Assembly (NCBI GenBank): GCA_964463485.1
Contig: CAYXDO010000035.1
Coordinates: forward strand, 11,903-75,902
Reading direction: 5' to 3'
Origin: CAYXDO01 sp964463485
GTDB lineage: Bacteria; Myxococcota; Kuafuiibacteriia; Kuafuiibacteriales; Kuafuiibacteriaceae
Length of the DNA: 64,000 bases
The notes below the pieces were generated by a model. The model worked only from the letters and a program-made list of their open reading frames with translations. It had not been told where the DNA came from and ran no database searches. Made by a program: the position numbers and the translations under genes. The first letter of the stretch is position 1, and each line of letters starts with the position of its first letter. Positions 34,653-43,892 of the stretch are shown one piece after another.

Positions 34653-35041
34653 GAACCAAGCTTGATCACGATTGTACTCGTCCGTACTCATTGATCGAAT
34701 GCATGATCGCGATCGCGATCCTGAGCATCGGTGCGTCGGCTGTCCACCTGATCGAGCCGTACCGTCAAGCGATCTTGCAGGTCCGCGCGACAGAGGACCT
34801 TGCGGGGGTGCTCGACCAGGAGCTCGAAGCGCTGCGCGCTCGTGCAAGCCGCCGGTGTCCCGCCTCGGAAATGGAACCCAGACACCTCCCCGACGAGTCG
34901 TCGTGGCGTGGGCACGCACTCGTGAGTCGCCACATGAGGCCAGGCCCGGGTGGCACAGTCCTGATCGAAGTCATCGCCCGTGTGGAGAAGCTTGGCCTCG
35001 AGCGGAGAATGTCGGCACTGGTCCGACCGAGGTCGCCATGA
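34649..35041 (+). CDS. Type II secretion/type IV pilus minor pilin-like protein
   Basis: From TTG 34649 the product has 130 residues. Near the N-terminus it carries YSLIECMIAIAILSIGASAV, the class III prepilin hydrophobic helix with the critical Glu5-type residue, in the style of GspI/PilV (SLIEVLVALAILSIG). The residue pair before the mature start is Pro-Tyr rather than the Gly-Phe needed by prepilin peptidase, so processing may be lost. The rest is a short globular part with two Cys. It overlaps the preceding membrane protein and, by ATGA, the following broken prepilin gene. It may be non-functional given its neighbours. Confidence 0.6.
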   Translation: MRTKLDHDCTRPYSLIECMIAIAILSIGASAVHLIEPYRQAILQVRATEDLAGVLDQELEALRARASRRCPASEMEPRHLPDESSWRGHALVSRHMRPGPGGTVLIEVIARVEKLGLERRMSALVRPRSP

Positions 35042-35260
35042 AACGAGATACCTGCCGCGGATTCACGCTGATGGAGCTCATCATCGTCGTAATGACTTCC
35101 GCGGTGGAACGGCGCTCTACAAGCTCTACTTGGCGCCGGCCGCTCGTTACGCAGATACCACATCGATCCCGAAGCTCGTGCAGCAGAGATACTTCCGTTG
35201 AACGAGGGCGTGCTTGTCCTAGGAACGGACGAGCTGAGCGACGGCCGAGCCCAAGTCTAA
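35038..35260 (+). pseudogene. Frameshifted, shortened prepilin gene
   Basis: ATG 35038 opens with MKRDTCRGFTLMELIIVVM, a textbook prepilin leader with G/FTLxE cleavage site. Coding quality then jumps frame: GGTALYKLYLAPAARYADTT and PKLVQQRYFR lie in the second frame (to TGA 35201), and LNEGVLVLGTDELSDGRAQV lies in the third, ending at TAA 35260. Two frameshifts and missing middle sequence make it a pseudogene. The remnant is shorter than GspG- or PilA-type pilins. It ends 2 bases before the stop of the convergent gene. Confidence 0.75.
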
Positions 35261-35261
35261 G

Positions 35262-37370
35262 TCATTCGAACCGAGACTCGGTTGGCTCATACAGCCACAG
35301 GGGTGGGCGCTTCGGAGGGCTCTGTCGGCAACTCAGACGTTCGATCCAGAATGAGCTCCCATCCCTTTCTAACACGATGATCTGCCCGTCGCGCCCGATG
35401 GCACGTGTGCCGTAAGGATAACGTATCGGCAGCGCCGGGCTCACTCGCCCCTTCGGGTCCAAAGCCACCGCGTAAGTCAACTCCGATGAGGCCCAAACCA
35501 TACCCATGAAAGTGGGGAGCTCGATCAACCATAATCTCGAGCCGCCGCGCGAGGTGCCCGTATCCACGACGATTGGCTTGGAGGGGCGGTCGTTCGGGTC
35601 GAAGAACACGACCTGAACGCGATATCCTTCTTCGAATGCAAGCGTCGGCCGCTCGCCTGTGCTGAAGGTCAAGCTGCTGAGCGGGAATCCCGAAGTCGGG
35701 ATGCGATGAGCCTTTCCGATCCGTCCGTCGAGGTCGATCCGCTGCCACGCGAGCTTCGACGCCTTCCTCTGGAATTTCTTCCCTGTTGCCTCGAGCCAAG
35801 CTGCTCGGAACGAGTCGCCCTCGGCGCGAACGGCCGGACTGTCACGCCACACACGGCTCGCAGCTCGCGTGCGCGAGAGCAGCCGACCATCTCCAGCGTC
35901 GAGAATGACATATTCGAGAGCGCAATCCTCCATGTTTTGGCAGCTTACCAGCCACGCAATCAGGATGCGATCGGGCGCCCGAGCCATCGAGGCCTCAGAG
36001 CCTGGGTCTGGCAGAGTCTGTGACCAAACCCTCGATCCTTGGTGGTCAAAGCGAGTCACCTCGGCCGCGAATCCGGCGCCGCTCGTCACCCACCCGCTCG
36101 TCATGGCGATGAATCCATCGTCGTCGAAGAGCGCCTCGTCCGCCGCCACTCGTAGATCCAACGTCGTCGAGGTCGTGGTTCCGTTCTCATGAACCGTGAC
36201 AAAGCTGGACGCGGTGGCCGTGCTCGCGAGAAAGTGGTAGCCCTTTTCGGAAACACCAAGAGCCGAGAGAGCGCGATCGCCGGGCGTTTGCGCGATCGTC
36301 GTGGGTACGAACCCATACCGGCAGTCCCTTGGACCCGCAGAAATCGACTTGGACGCTAAGCTGGGTTCGATGGGTGGCTTCGTATATAGCTCTGCGAATC
36401 GTTCGAAGAAGGGCCGAGGCGCTTTGGCCTCGGAGCCATCGCCGGTATTCCGGGAAGATACCGGCTTCGAAGTCCCGCATCCTCCCAGAGTCAAGGGCTG
36501 AGGCCGCTTCGATGCCACGGCTTTGGCCGGCGGAGCAGACTCTATCCTCGCTCCGCTCACGGCGACGGGCAACCAGCTCGCGCCGTGAACGATGGTTCCT
36601 TTGTCGAGAATCACGAAGAATCGCGCCCGAATCTCAGGGCTGGACCGAGCAAGACACAGAGCCGCTCCCAGGAATAATGTATGCTCTCTCTGGTTCGGGA
36701 GCGGAGGCGAACTCAATCCGATGATCCCTTTCCCCTCCAGCTCGATGCCGATGAGCGAGTAGCCGTCGAATGTGGACCCCGCTTCGTACTCAGCCGATAC
36801 GAAACTCACCTTCCCGCAGCCACCGTAGTTGAGAGAGATGCGCCTTGCCTGCGGCGGCTCGACGGAAGTCGTGCTCGGGCTGTCCCCGGTCGTCAACTCG
36901 AGCTCCGGATACCACATGCGGTGCGCAATCGGTGACTCCGGATTATCCGGCTCGTGCCGGATCGCACTCTCCACCGACGCAGCTCGTAGGGCGTCGGACA
37001 TCAACTCTCCTTTGGCGGTGTACGCAAACACGTGCTCGACGATGTAGCTCGAGCGAGGCTCGAGCCCATGCTTGGGCCGCAGGAGGACGCCGTTGGAGAA
37101 GGTCACCCGATCTATTTCGACGAGCTTCCCGGAAGGACCTCGAAGTCGATATTCTCCTGCGATGGTGGGAATCACTGAGGCTAGACTCACGGGCTGTGTG
37201 CCCGCGACGAGGACCGGGATCACGGCGTCCGTCGGCACGCCGATGTGGCCATCTCGCATTGCGATCGACTGTCCCCAAATGAACGGATCGTGACCGCAGG
37301 CCGCCGAGGGTCGCGCAACACTCGCGAGGGCGAAGGCAGCTAAGACTTCCCACGTTGTCCTCGCGCACAC
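35262..37370 (-). CDS. Exported protein of unknown function
   Basis: This 702-residue protein starts at GTG 37370 with a signal peptide (VLAAFALASVARPSAAC); whether that Cys is lipidated is unclear. The first half has Ig-like beta segments, with GEYRLRGPSGKLVEIDRVTF and LLRPKHGLEPRSSYIVEHVF resembling fibronectin/Ig 'SbsA-like' domains. The second half has repeated propeller-like strands (DRILIAWLVSCQNMEDC, LTYAVALDPKGRVSPAL, GQIIVLERDGSSFWIERL). I do not recognise a specific family. It lies between the pilin-like remnants and the large beta-propeller lipoprotein and may be surface-exposed. Confidence 0.65.
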   Translation of the reverse strand: MCARTTWEVLAAFALASVARPSAACGHDPFIWGQSIAMRDGHIGVPTDAVIPVLVAGTQPVSLASVIPTIAGEYRLRGPSGKLVEIDRVTFSNGVLLRPKHGLEPRSSYIVEHVFAYTAKGELMSDALRAASVESAIRHEPDNPESPIAHRMWYPELELTTGDSPSTTSVEPPQARRISLNYGGCGKVSFVSAEYEAGSTFDGYSLIGIELEGKGIIGLSSPPLPNQREHTLFLGAALCLARSSPEIRARFFVILDKGTIVHGASWLPVAVSGARIESAPPAKAVASKRPQPLTLGGCGTSKPVSSRNTGDGSEAKAPRPFFERFAELYTKPPIEPSLASKSISAGPRDCRYGFVPTTIAQTPGDRALSALGVSEKGYHFLASTATASSFVTVHENGTTTSTTLDLRVAADEALFDDDGFIAMTSGWVTSGAGFAAEVTRFDHQGSRVWSQTLPDPGSEASMARAPDRILIAWLVSCQNMEDCALEYVILDAGDGRLLSRTRAASRVWRDSPAVRAEGDSFRAAWLEATGKKFQRKASKLAWQRIDLDGRIGKAHRIPTSGFPLSSLTFSTGERPTLAFEEGYRVQVVFFDPNDRPSKPIVVDTGTSRGGSRLWLIELPTFMGMVWASSELTYAVALDPKGRVSPALPIRYPYGTRAIGRDGQIIVLERDGSSFWIERLSCRQSPPKRPPLWLYEPTESRFE

Positions 37371-37499
37371 GCCAGCAGCGTATCACGGATCGAGACCTCG
37401 GGCGGGTAGCCCAGCTGCGCAGCTGCGCCTGACCCGGCCGTAAGAAGTTGGGCTCCAGGCTCCGCGGGGAGGGTCGCGAAGCCTGGAGGTTCAGGCAGT

Positions 37500-40400
37500 T
37501 CAGGGAGCTGCGGGGGGGAGCAGGTTGAAGGTGTCGATGTCCAGCTTGTAGAGCCCGTAGCGACCCGCGGCGAAGAGTACGTCTCGCCCGGTCACCGCGA
37601 AGGTGTCACTCCAGCCGTTCAGCGGGAAGTACGCCTGTGCGAACGGCGCGCTCGCGTTGTCGAGGTTCACGACGAGCAGTCCGCCGGGGACCGTGAACAG
37701 CGCGCGACCCACCACCGCGTTGGTCAGCGTCGCCCACGAGTCGATGGCCGTCTCCGCCAGCACCGGGAAGCTCGCGTCGGCAAGGTCGATGATGGACAGC
37801 TTCGAGCTGTAATCCGGCTCCAAGCCACCCGCAGAGACGCCCGCGCCGCCCACGGCTCGGTCCGCCACGGCGATTCCAGGGTAGTAGGACTGCCACGCGA
37901 GTCGGTGGCTCACGAGCACGTGGCCGACGCCGTCGAGCAGGACCTTGTCGACGTACTGCTCGGTGAAGGTTCGCACGCCGCGCAGATACGCGAGGTCACC
38001 CACCACCTCGAGCTTGTCGATCGTCGTCTCGACGATGTTCTCGCCCCACACGAAGTCACGCGTGATCGCGGTGGCGCCGTCGATGGCGATCAACTCACCC
38101 GGAACGTTGATGTCTGCACCCACGAGCGCTGCGTTGGCGTTCGTGAAGTCCACATCTCGGAAGTAATAACGAACGAACGCGCGCGGGTCGCTCGCCACCG
38201 CGAACGGCTTCTTGAAGCTGAGGAACAAGTGACTTCCGTTCGCCAGCAGACTCACTGACTCTTCTTCACGCGCCATCGAGACGGAGTCGCCGATCACCGG
38301 CGCGCTGCCGCTCACGTCGACCGCGTGGAGGTTCAGGTGCTGCCAGTATCGGTACTGGTCGTAGGAGTACGTGTTGATCTGAGTCTGGACCGTGCTCTGA
38401 TCGACCTCGGTGCAATTCGTCATACCCATCGCGTCCTGGTCGCAGCTGTAGAGCGCGCCCGTGCAGACCTCCGGCTCGACCGTTCCGTCGACGCGCGTCA
38501 GCGATCGGCAGTCGATGCCTCCGGTCACGTAGGTGCACGCCTGCGGCTGTCCGCTCGTGGAGTCCCAGCAGGTCTGCCAGTCCTGGCCAGTCGGGTAGAT
38601 CGAACGTACGTTCTGAACACCTTCGAGCTCCTGCTCGGGCACCGACTCGACGAAGACCAGCGCGTTGCCGACGGTCTGGATCCCGCTCTGGCCGCCGTAA
38701 TAGAAGCCGCGCCCGCAGTCGAAGCAGTCAGCCACGCCGCCGTAATAAGGCCCGCCGTAGTAGTACCAGCTCGGCGGAGGCAGGTCGGTCGTGTCGAGCT
38801 CTCCGAGCGCCGCGGGCTGAGCCGGGTTCGAGAGATCGAACAGCGAGATCTTCGTGCGATACACGAGCTCCTTGGGCAGCGACGGATCAGCAGGCTGAAC
38901 CTCCTCACCCGCTACGGACACAACGGCAAGACGGTTGCCCACCTTGTGGATGGACGACCCGGCCGGAGCGTCGATGGACGCGATCGCTTCGTCCGCGTCG
39001 ACGTCGCCGGCCATCGAGACGACCTCGAGCTTGTCGCTCGGAACCGCCGCAGAGGCCGCCCGATACCAACCGTAGTAGTCCTTGCTGTGCCGGCGAACCG
39101 CGTGGCTGCCGTACGTGAGCACCTGGCTGTAGCTCGGCGCGAGCTCGAGGCGCCCGAGCTCGAGCGGGTTGTCAGGATTGGCCGTGTTGAACAGCGAGAG
39201 CTCTTCGTCGGAGAGATTGCCGGTCGTGCTGTCCGTCGGATCCGCGACGAAGCTGCGACGCACCGAGGAGTCCTGAGTCATGATGCCGCGCTTCGTGATC
39301 GAGTGATCGGAGAAGGTGAACATCTGGACGCCTGAGGTGTACCCGTTCTGCTCGTCCCATCCGCTGAAGGGCAGCAACACGAGCCCGCTCTCGGTGTCGC
39401 CAGCGCCGTTCGTGACGTCGACCGCGTCCTCGAGCACCGAGAAGGCCTTGTCGTCCCAGTTCGCTTGCGACCACGCCCACGCGAGATCGATCTCGGCGCG
39501 CGCGAGGAGCGGGTTCGGGTTGTTGAGGGTCGTGATGTCGTAGAGGCTCACCGCGAGCTTGGTGGGTCCGTTCTCGTCGTTCTTGCCGATGCCGATCAGA
39601 CGAGAGTCGCTGGCGACTCCGCGGAAGTAGTCATTCCAGCCGGAGACGATGAACTCGGACACTTCGCGAACGTGACCGGTCGCGTCGATCGAGAAGGAGT
39701 GGAACGGATCACGACGCAGGTACGTCACGAAAAACGCTTTGTCCTCAAAGAAGATCGTGGCGAACAACTGCTGCTCGTCACCGAACGTCGCCGCGTCGAT
39801 CGCGGTCGGGTTGTGGAGGTCGGAGACATCGAAGGTCTGAAGGTGATTCGTGTTGGAGCTCGAGCCCCACGAGTTCGAAGACACCACGCGCAGGATGTTG
39901 TCCTGCAAGTGCATGTTGAACTTCGTGGCCACGAACCCGTTCGCGAGCACCGACGCGCCTTGAACCATCGCGCCGGTCGGATCGCTGATGTCGACGATGC
40001 TGACGTCGCTGCGACCGTCCCCGCGGCTCCAGTCCTGACGGGCCACGAAGAGTCGCGCGGGCGTCGCTGCGATGTCCGTGACGTAACCGCCGAGATCGAG
40101 CTCGCTGGCCGTGGTCAACGCGCCCGCGCTCGAGACGCCGAAGCTCTTGACCGCCGTACGATCGCCATTCGTCGCGACGACGAAGAGCGCTTCCTGTCCA
40201 CCGCCTCGCGTGAGACGGCTGGTTCGAATCCAGCCAGGGACCTGCGCTCGACCGGTCTCGACCGGATGCCGTGGGTCGCTCACGTCCACGGCGACGACGA
40301 CGCCGCCTTCGAAGGTCTCGGGACGAACGTCTCCTCGGGTTCCGTAGTACCCGCGCCAGTTGTTCAAGAGAACATAGACGCGCGTACCGACCTGGTACAT

Positions 40401-40793
40401 CTCGACCGGAGTTCCGGCGATCGCTAGGCGCCCAATCACGCGAGGAGTTGCGGGATCGTTCACGTCGATCACCTGGAGACCGCGGTAGGAGTTGAGGTTG
40501 AGGATCTGGCCGGCCGTCGCGCTCACGCGGTAGATGTCGCCCTCCTCGACCGTTCGGTCGTTGGAGTCATTCGCTGCCGGCGCGCCCGCGAGATCCTCGC
40601 CGCGATTGCGGTTCTGTGAAGTTTGGCCAGCCACGCCGTCCGCCGAAACGAAGTCCGTTTGGCCGACGACGGGCGTCTTTCCCGGGTTCTGGGTTGGTCC
40701 TGGGCCTGGCTCGGTCGTGCTGTGGCAGCCGACTGTGACGAATGTCACCGCACTCAGGAACCAGGACAGGGGTGCATGGATGTGTCTCAGCAT
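37500..40793 (-). CDS. Large beta-propeller-domain lipoprotein
   Basis: This 1097-residue protein starts at ATG 40793 with signal and lipobox TVGC (Cys23), then a Pro/Gly-rich linker. Repeated blocks of the type 'GLQVIDVNDPATPRVIGRL', 'GVVVAVDVSDPRHPVETGRA', 'VSIVDISDPTGAMVQGA' and 'ISLFDLSNPAQPAALGEL' are the LVIP/secreted beta-propeller repeats (YncE-like or 'Beta_propel' family). A central loop rich in Tyr/Gly (SWYYYGGPYYGGV) and Cys pairs (CWDSTSGQPQAC, CRSLTRVDGTVEPEVC) is inserted. Such proteins are exported and usually bind other proteins or polysaccharide; no enzyme function is implied. It appears monocistronic. Confidence 0.8.
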   Translation of the reverse strand: MLRHIHAPLSWFLSAVTFVTVGCHSTTEPGPGPTQNPGKTPVVGQTDFVSADGVAGQTSQNRNRGEDLAGAPAANDSNDRTVEEGDIYRVSATAGQILNLNSYRGLQVIDVNDPATPRVIGRLAIAGTPVEMYQVGTRVYVLLNNWRGYYGTRGDVRPETFEGGVVVAVDVSDPRHPVETGRAQVPGWIRTSRLTRGGGQEALFVVATNGDRTAVKSFGVSSAGALTTASELDLGGYVTDIAATPARLFVARQDWSRGDGRSDVSIVDISDPTGAMVQGASVLANGFVATKFNMHLQDNILRVVSSNSWGSSSNTNHLQTFDVSDLHNPTAIDAATFGDEQQLFATIFFEDKAFFVTYLRRDPFHSFSIDATGHVREVSEFIVSGWNDYFRGVASDSRLIGIGKNDENGPTKLAVSLYDITTLNNPNPLLARAEIDLAWAWSQANWDDKAFSVLEDAVDVTNGAGDTESGLVLLPFSGWDEQNGYTSGVQMFTFSDHSITKRGIMTQDSSVRRSFVADPTDSTTGNLSDEELSLFNTANPDNPLELGRLELAPSYSQVLTYGSHAVRRHSKDYYGWYRAASAAVPSDKLEVVSMAGDVDADEAIASIDAPAGSSIHKVGNRLAVVSVAGEEVQPADPSLPKELVYRTKISLFDLSNPAQPAALGELDTTDLPPPSWYYYGGPYYGGVADCFDCGRGFYYGGQSGIQTVGNALVFVESVPEQELEGVQNVRSIYPTGQDWQTCWDSTSGQPQACTYVTGGIDCRSLTRVDGTVEPEVCTGALYSCDQDAMGMTNCTEVDQSTVQTQINTYSYDQYRYWQHLNLHAVDVSGSAPVIGDSVSMAREEESVSLLANGSHLFLSFKKPFAVASDPRAFVRYYFRDVDFTNANAALVGADINVPGELIAIDGATAITRDFVWGENIVETTIDKLEVVGDLAYLRGVRTFTEQYVDKVLLDGVGHVLVSHRLAWQSYYPGIAVADRAVGGAGVSAGGLEPDYSSKLSIIDLADASFPVLAETAIDSWATLTNAVVGRALFTVPGGLLVVNLDNASAPFAQAYFPLNGWSDTFAVTGRDVLFAAGRYGLYKLDIDTFNLLPPAAP

Positions 40794-40992
40794 GCCCTAC
40801 ACTTCTGCAGACCACATGCCAGCGCTAAATCAGACGCTTCATCCTCTTTTTTCAGAGAGTTAGCTCGACGAACCGGGACATCCGAGGTCGCGGAGGCTCG
40901 ATCTTCCGAGGACCCCCCTCAGAGGTCCGAGGGGCGGAGTTGCCCCAGCTCGCACGCTCCGCACCTCAGCCCAAACTGGGCGGTACGAGTCC

Positions 40993-41808
40993 GTGCCTCG
41001 GGGTCCACTTGCTGTATACTGCGCGGTCATCGAAGGGGCGGGCCAGGACGCGCCGGACGCCGGCGCGCGCATCTTGCTGGTGGAAGACGACGCGACCGTA
41101 CGGACGCTCGTGAGCGCCTTTCTGTCGAAGCTCGGCTTCGTCGTCGACACCGCGAACGACGGCCAGGAGGCCCTCAAGAAGGCCGAAGAGTCCCTGCCGA
41201 ACGTCATCGTCACCGACATCATGATGCCGAAGATGGACGGCTGGGACCTCGTACGACGCCTCCGCCAGGATCCCCGCTTCTGCTACGTGCCGATCATCTT
41301 CCTCACCGTTCACGATTCTCCCGACGAAATCCTCCACGGGTTTCGTTTGGGTGCGAACGAGTTTCTGACCAAGCCGTTTCGCATGACCAAGCTCGCTCGC
41401 GCCGTGAAGCGGGCGATCCGCCGAACCTCTGCCTTGGCCCGAATGCACGAGAGCCTCACCGCAGAGGGCAAAGAGCGAAACCTCTCAGGCTCGCTGTCGC
41501 AGCTCTCGCTCGCAACCCTGCTGACCGTGCTCAACATGGAAAAACGCAGCGGTGTCATCGCCGTGATGCCTTCCGACAACCTCCAGGTCGCGAGGCTCTT
41601 CTTGTGTGCCGGTGAGGTCGTTCAGGCCAAGCTCGACGGGGTCGAGGCCATCGAGCACGAGCAGGTGCTCTATCTGGCGCTAGGCTGGCAACGCGGACAC
41701 TTCGAGTACAAGCCGGCCGAGATCGACATGGAAGACTTCATCGAGTCGTCGGTCACACACATCATCATGGAGAGCGCGCGAAGGCTCGACGAAGCAAATC
41801 GAACCTGA
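40993..41808 (+). CDS. Response regulator with DUF4388-like effector domain
   Basis: This 271-residue protein has a receiver domain at residues about 26-145: acidic pair EDD, phospho-acceptor Asp75 in VIVTDIMMPKMDGWDL, Thr in FLTVHDS and Lys in FLTKPF. A linker follows, then a C-terminal domain (about 160-265) starting LSGSLSQLSLATLLTVLNMEKRSG, which matches the DUF4388/PATAN-type module found in myxobacterial and cyanobacterial signalling proteins (GxLxxLxLxxLLQxL, then SG). There is no HTH, so output is through protein contact, often to motility or secretion machinery. No histidine kinase is adjacent. The GTG start is uncertain; residues before 24 are not conserved. Confidence 0.85.
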   Translation: MPRGPLAVYCAVIEGAGQDAPDAGARILLVEDDATVRTLVSAFLSKLGFVVDTANDGQEALKKAEESLPNVIVTDIMMPKMDGWDLVRRLRQDPRFCYVPIIFLTVHDSPDEILHGFRLGANEFLTKPFRMTKLARAVKRAIRRTSALARMHESLTAEGKERNLSGSLSQLSLATLLTVLNMEKRSGVIAVMPSDNLQVARLFLCAGEVVQAKLDGVEAIEHEQVLYLALGWQRGHFEYKPAEIDMEDFIESSVTHIIMESARRLDEANRT

Positions 41809-41824
41809 TGGCTCCGGCCCTGCC

Positions 41825-41859
41825 GGTCACCTCCCGGTGCGGATCGGGACCAGGTGACC
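41825..41859. terminator. Bidirectional hairpin between convergent genes
   Basis: Arms GGTCACCT (41825-41832) and AGGTGACC (41852-41859) enclose a second stem CCCG / CGGG. It lies between the response-regulator stop (41808) and the PadR stop (41879). There is no T tract, so it may be Rho-assisted. Confidence 0.5.
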
Positions 41860-41878
41860 TGGAACGAGGATCCGCTTC

Positions 41879-42541
41879 TCACTCCAGCGCGACGCCCGTC
41901 CGCGCGATGAACTCACTGATTCGCTCGGACCCCATGAACGGACCCCACGCCTTCGCGTTGCCCACGTAGTCGCTGACCTTCTGCGCGAACTCTCTCTCGA
42001 CCTCCAAGTGCCGCACGCGATGCTCGATGATGAGCTCGGCCGATCCGGGCACCTTGCCCATCATCTGCGCCCGCAGCGCGCGAGCCTCCTCCAGCTGTCC
42101 GCTGAGCGAGCCGACGCGCTCGTGCATCAGCTCGACGACCGAATCCTTCGGGAGCAAATACGAACCCGCGAGAAACAGATCGAACGCGAAGTAGGTCTCG
42201 TCGCGCCCCCGCCCAAGCTTCGCCAGAGCGTCGGTGAGTCGCTCCCTGCCCTGCTCCGTCACCGAATACTCTCTGCGCTTTCGCCCCGCTCCGCCGCGCG
42301 TCTCGCCGGCCAGATCCCCGTTCTTCTCCAGCCGCGCCAACGCCAAGTACATGTGCCCGTGCTCCGCCTTGGCCCACCAACGCACATGGCGATACCGCAG
42401 CTCGAGCTCGAGCTCGTACCCGTGCATCGGGACTCGAGCCAATGACGACAAGATCAGAAGGTCCATCTTCGTGAGCTCCGCGCGCCCCCTCGGCCGCCCC
42501 CGCGCCACCTTCGTTCTTCGAGCTTTGGATGTCTCCGGCAC
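41879..42541 (-). CDS. PadR-family transcriptional regulator
   Basis: This 220-residue protein starts at GTG 42541. A basic N-terminal tail precedes a PadR winged helix (residues about 25-105): LTKMDLLILSSLARVPMHGYEL, GHMYLALARLEKNGDLAG and RRREYSVTEQGRERLTDAL. The C-terminal region (about 110-190) is helical, with the Vir-like dimerisation pattern. PadR proteins are repressors released by small hydrophobic effectors. It is transcribed away from a lipase-like lipoprotein gene. The 99 bases between them hold two palindromes that are natural operator candidates, so autoregulation and control of the neighbour are likely but inferred. Confidence 0.88.
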   Translation of the reverse strand: MPETSKARRTKVARGRPRGRAELTKMDLLILSSLARVPMHGYELELELRYRHVRWWAKAEHGHMYLALARLEKNGDLAGETRGGAGRKRREYSVTEQGRERLTDALAKLGRGRDETYFAFDLFLAGSYLLPKDSVVELMHERVGSLSGQLEEARALRAQMMGKVPGSAELIIEHRVRHLEVEREFAQKVSDYVGNAKAWGPFMGSERISEFIARTGVALE

Positions 42542-42582
42542 AGCTCATCGCACGATTTTCTCCACAAAACGTCAACACTTAG

Positions 42583-42596
42583 AACCCGATCGGGTT
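42583..42596. promoter_or_regulatory. Perfect 14-bp palindrome in the PadR/lipase intergenic region
   Basis: AACCCGATCGGGTT is a perfect palindrome 42 bases upstream of the PadR start. It could be an operator for PadR or another dimeric regulator. Confidence 0.45.
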
Positions 42597-42611
42597 GCCC
42601 TTGCATGAACA

Positions 42612-42639
42612 GTGTATTTTAGACTAGTGTAACATACAC
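42612..42639. promoter_or_regulatory. Operator candidate with three GTGTA half-sites
   Basis: GTGTA at 42612, GTGTA at 42627 and TACAC at 42635 lie directly before the ATG at 42641. The last two form the perfect palindrome GTGTA-ACA-TACAC. Short GTGTA-like or ATGTA-like half-sites are known for PadR proteins, so this fits control by the divergent PadR regulator. Binding here would overlap the ribosome binding region of the downstream gene. Confidence 0.6.
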
Positions 42640-42640
42640 C

Positions 42641-43879
42641 ATGGAGCTCCGAAGACAGGCCGCCCTGCTCACCTTCTCGCTCGCCTTCGCCGGCTGCGGA
42701 GGATCCGCTCCTCTTGGCCTCCAAGCGGAGGCGCCCGACGAGCCCGATCCGCCGACGCGCGTGCCTCTCGCAAATCCCTCTTGTCGCGACTGCGCGGACG
42801 TCGCCGTGTCTTCGAACGGCAGCGCGAAGCTCCCCGTCCCGAACCCCGAGGCCGTCGAGCGCCCGGGCGTCGATTCCATCGACTCTCCAGAGCCGAGCGC
42901 GCCGGTGGCCGATCCGACTCGGCCCGGACCGTACCTTCCCGGCGTACGCACCGTCGAGGTCACCGACCCGGCGCGCAACCGGACCTTCCTGGTCGACGTC
43001 TGGTACCCGGTCTCTCCGGACGCGCCTGACTCCGAGCCGAATGAGTACCGGCTCGATGGGTTGCTCGAGAACACCGTGCACCTCGACAGCCCGGCGCGAC
43101 GAGACGCACCTATCGCGGCGGGCGGCGCGTGGCCGCTGGTGGTGTTCTCGCATGGGTTCGGCGGCATTCGCTTTCAGTCGTGGTTCATGACCGAGCACCT
43201 CGCCAGTCATGGCTTCATCGTGGCCTCGCCGGATCACCCCGGCAACCGACTCACCGACTTCGCTCGCCTCGGAAGTGAAGAAGCGCAGAACCAATCCGCG
43301 GTCGATCGGCCCCTCGACGTCATCTACGTTCGCGACCAAATGATCCCGGGCGGGTCGATCGCGCGGGAGACCGGCTTCGAGGTCGACCCCGCGCGCGTGG
43401 CCGCCTCGGGACACTCGTTCGGAGGCTGGACCTGCCTGGAGGTCGCGCGCCGCGACGCTGGCTTCCGCGCCGTGCTTCCGCTCGCGCCGGGCTTTCGACA
43501 CGGCGTCACGCCGGACATGGTCGCGGTGATCGAGCGGCCCATCGGCTTCTTCGGCGGGAGCCTCGATCACACGACTCCGTTCGACGAGAATCAGGAACCC
43601 GCATACGCCGCCGCGGCCCGACCCAAGGCTCTGGTGAACGTGATCGGCGCGGGACACCTCGACTTCTCGAACCTGTGTGACATTCGGATCGCCCGACTCT
43701 TCGTCAACGACGGCTGCGATCCAGCTCAGATCGAGCCGGCCCGCGTGCACGAGATCGTGAAAACGGTGAGTGTCGCGTTCCTGAAGCGCCACCTGCTCGG
43801 AGAGCACGGCTACGACGCCTATCTCGAGGACTCCTTCGTAAAAAACCAGGGTCCGCTCGACTACTGGCGGGACATGTGA
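42641..43879 (+). CDS. Lipase/PAF-acetylhydrolase-like lipoprotein
   Basis: This 412-residue protein starts at ATG 42641 with lipobox LAFAGC (Cys19) and a Pro/Ser/Asp-rich linker to about residue 95. The alpha/beta-hydrolase domain shows TFLVDVWYPV, the oxyanion strand WPLVVFSHGFGGIRFQSW, the nucleophile elbow ASGHSFGGWTC with the catalytic Ser, FFGGSLDHTTPF for the acid and GAGHLDFSN for the catalytic His. This layout matches the platelet-activating-factor acetylhydrolase/dienelactone-hydrolase-like group; substrates are probably acyl esters. It is an envelope lipoprotein. The gene is divergent from PadR across a palindromic operator region, so it is the likely PadR target. Confidence 0.85.
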   Translation: MELRRQAALLTFSLAFAGCGGSAPLGLQAEAPDEPDPPTRVPLANPSCRDCADVAVSSNGSAKLPVPNPEAVERPGVDSIDSPEPSAPVADPTRPGPYLPGVRTVEVTDPARNRTFLVDVWYPVSPDAPDSEPNEYRLDGLLENTVHLDSPARRDAPIAAGGAWPLVVFSHGFGGIRFQSWFMTEHLASHGFIVASPDHPGNRLTDFARLGSEEAQNQSAVDRPLDVIYVRDQMIPGGSIARETGFEVDPARVAASGHSFGGWTCLEVARRDAGFRAVLPLAPGFRHGVTPDMVAVIERPIGFFGGSLDHTTPFDENQEPAYAAAARPKALVNVIGAGHLDFSNLCDIRIARLFVNDGCDPAQIEPARVHEIVKTVSVAFLKRHLLGEHGYDAYLEDSFVKNQGPLDYWRDM

Positions 43880-43892
43880 GTGTGAGTCAGAG

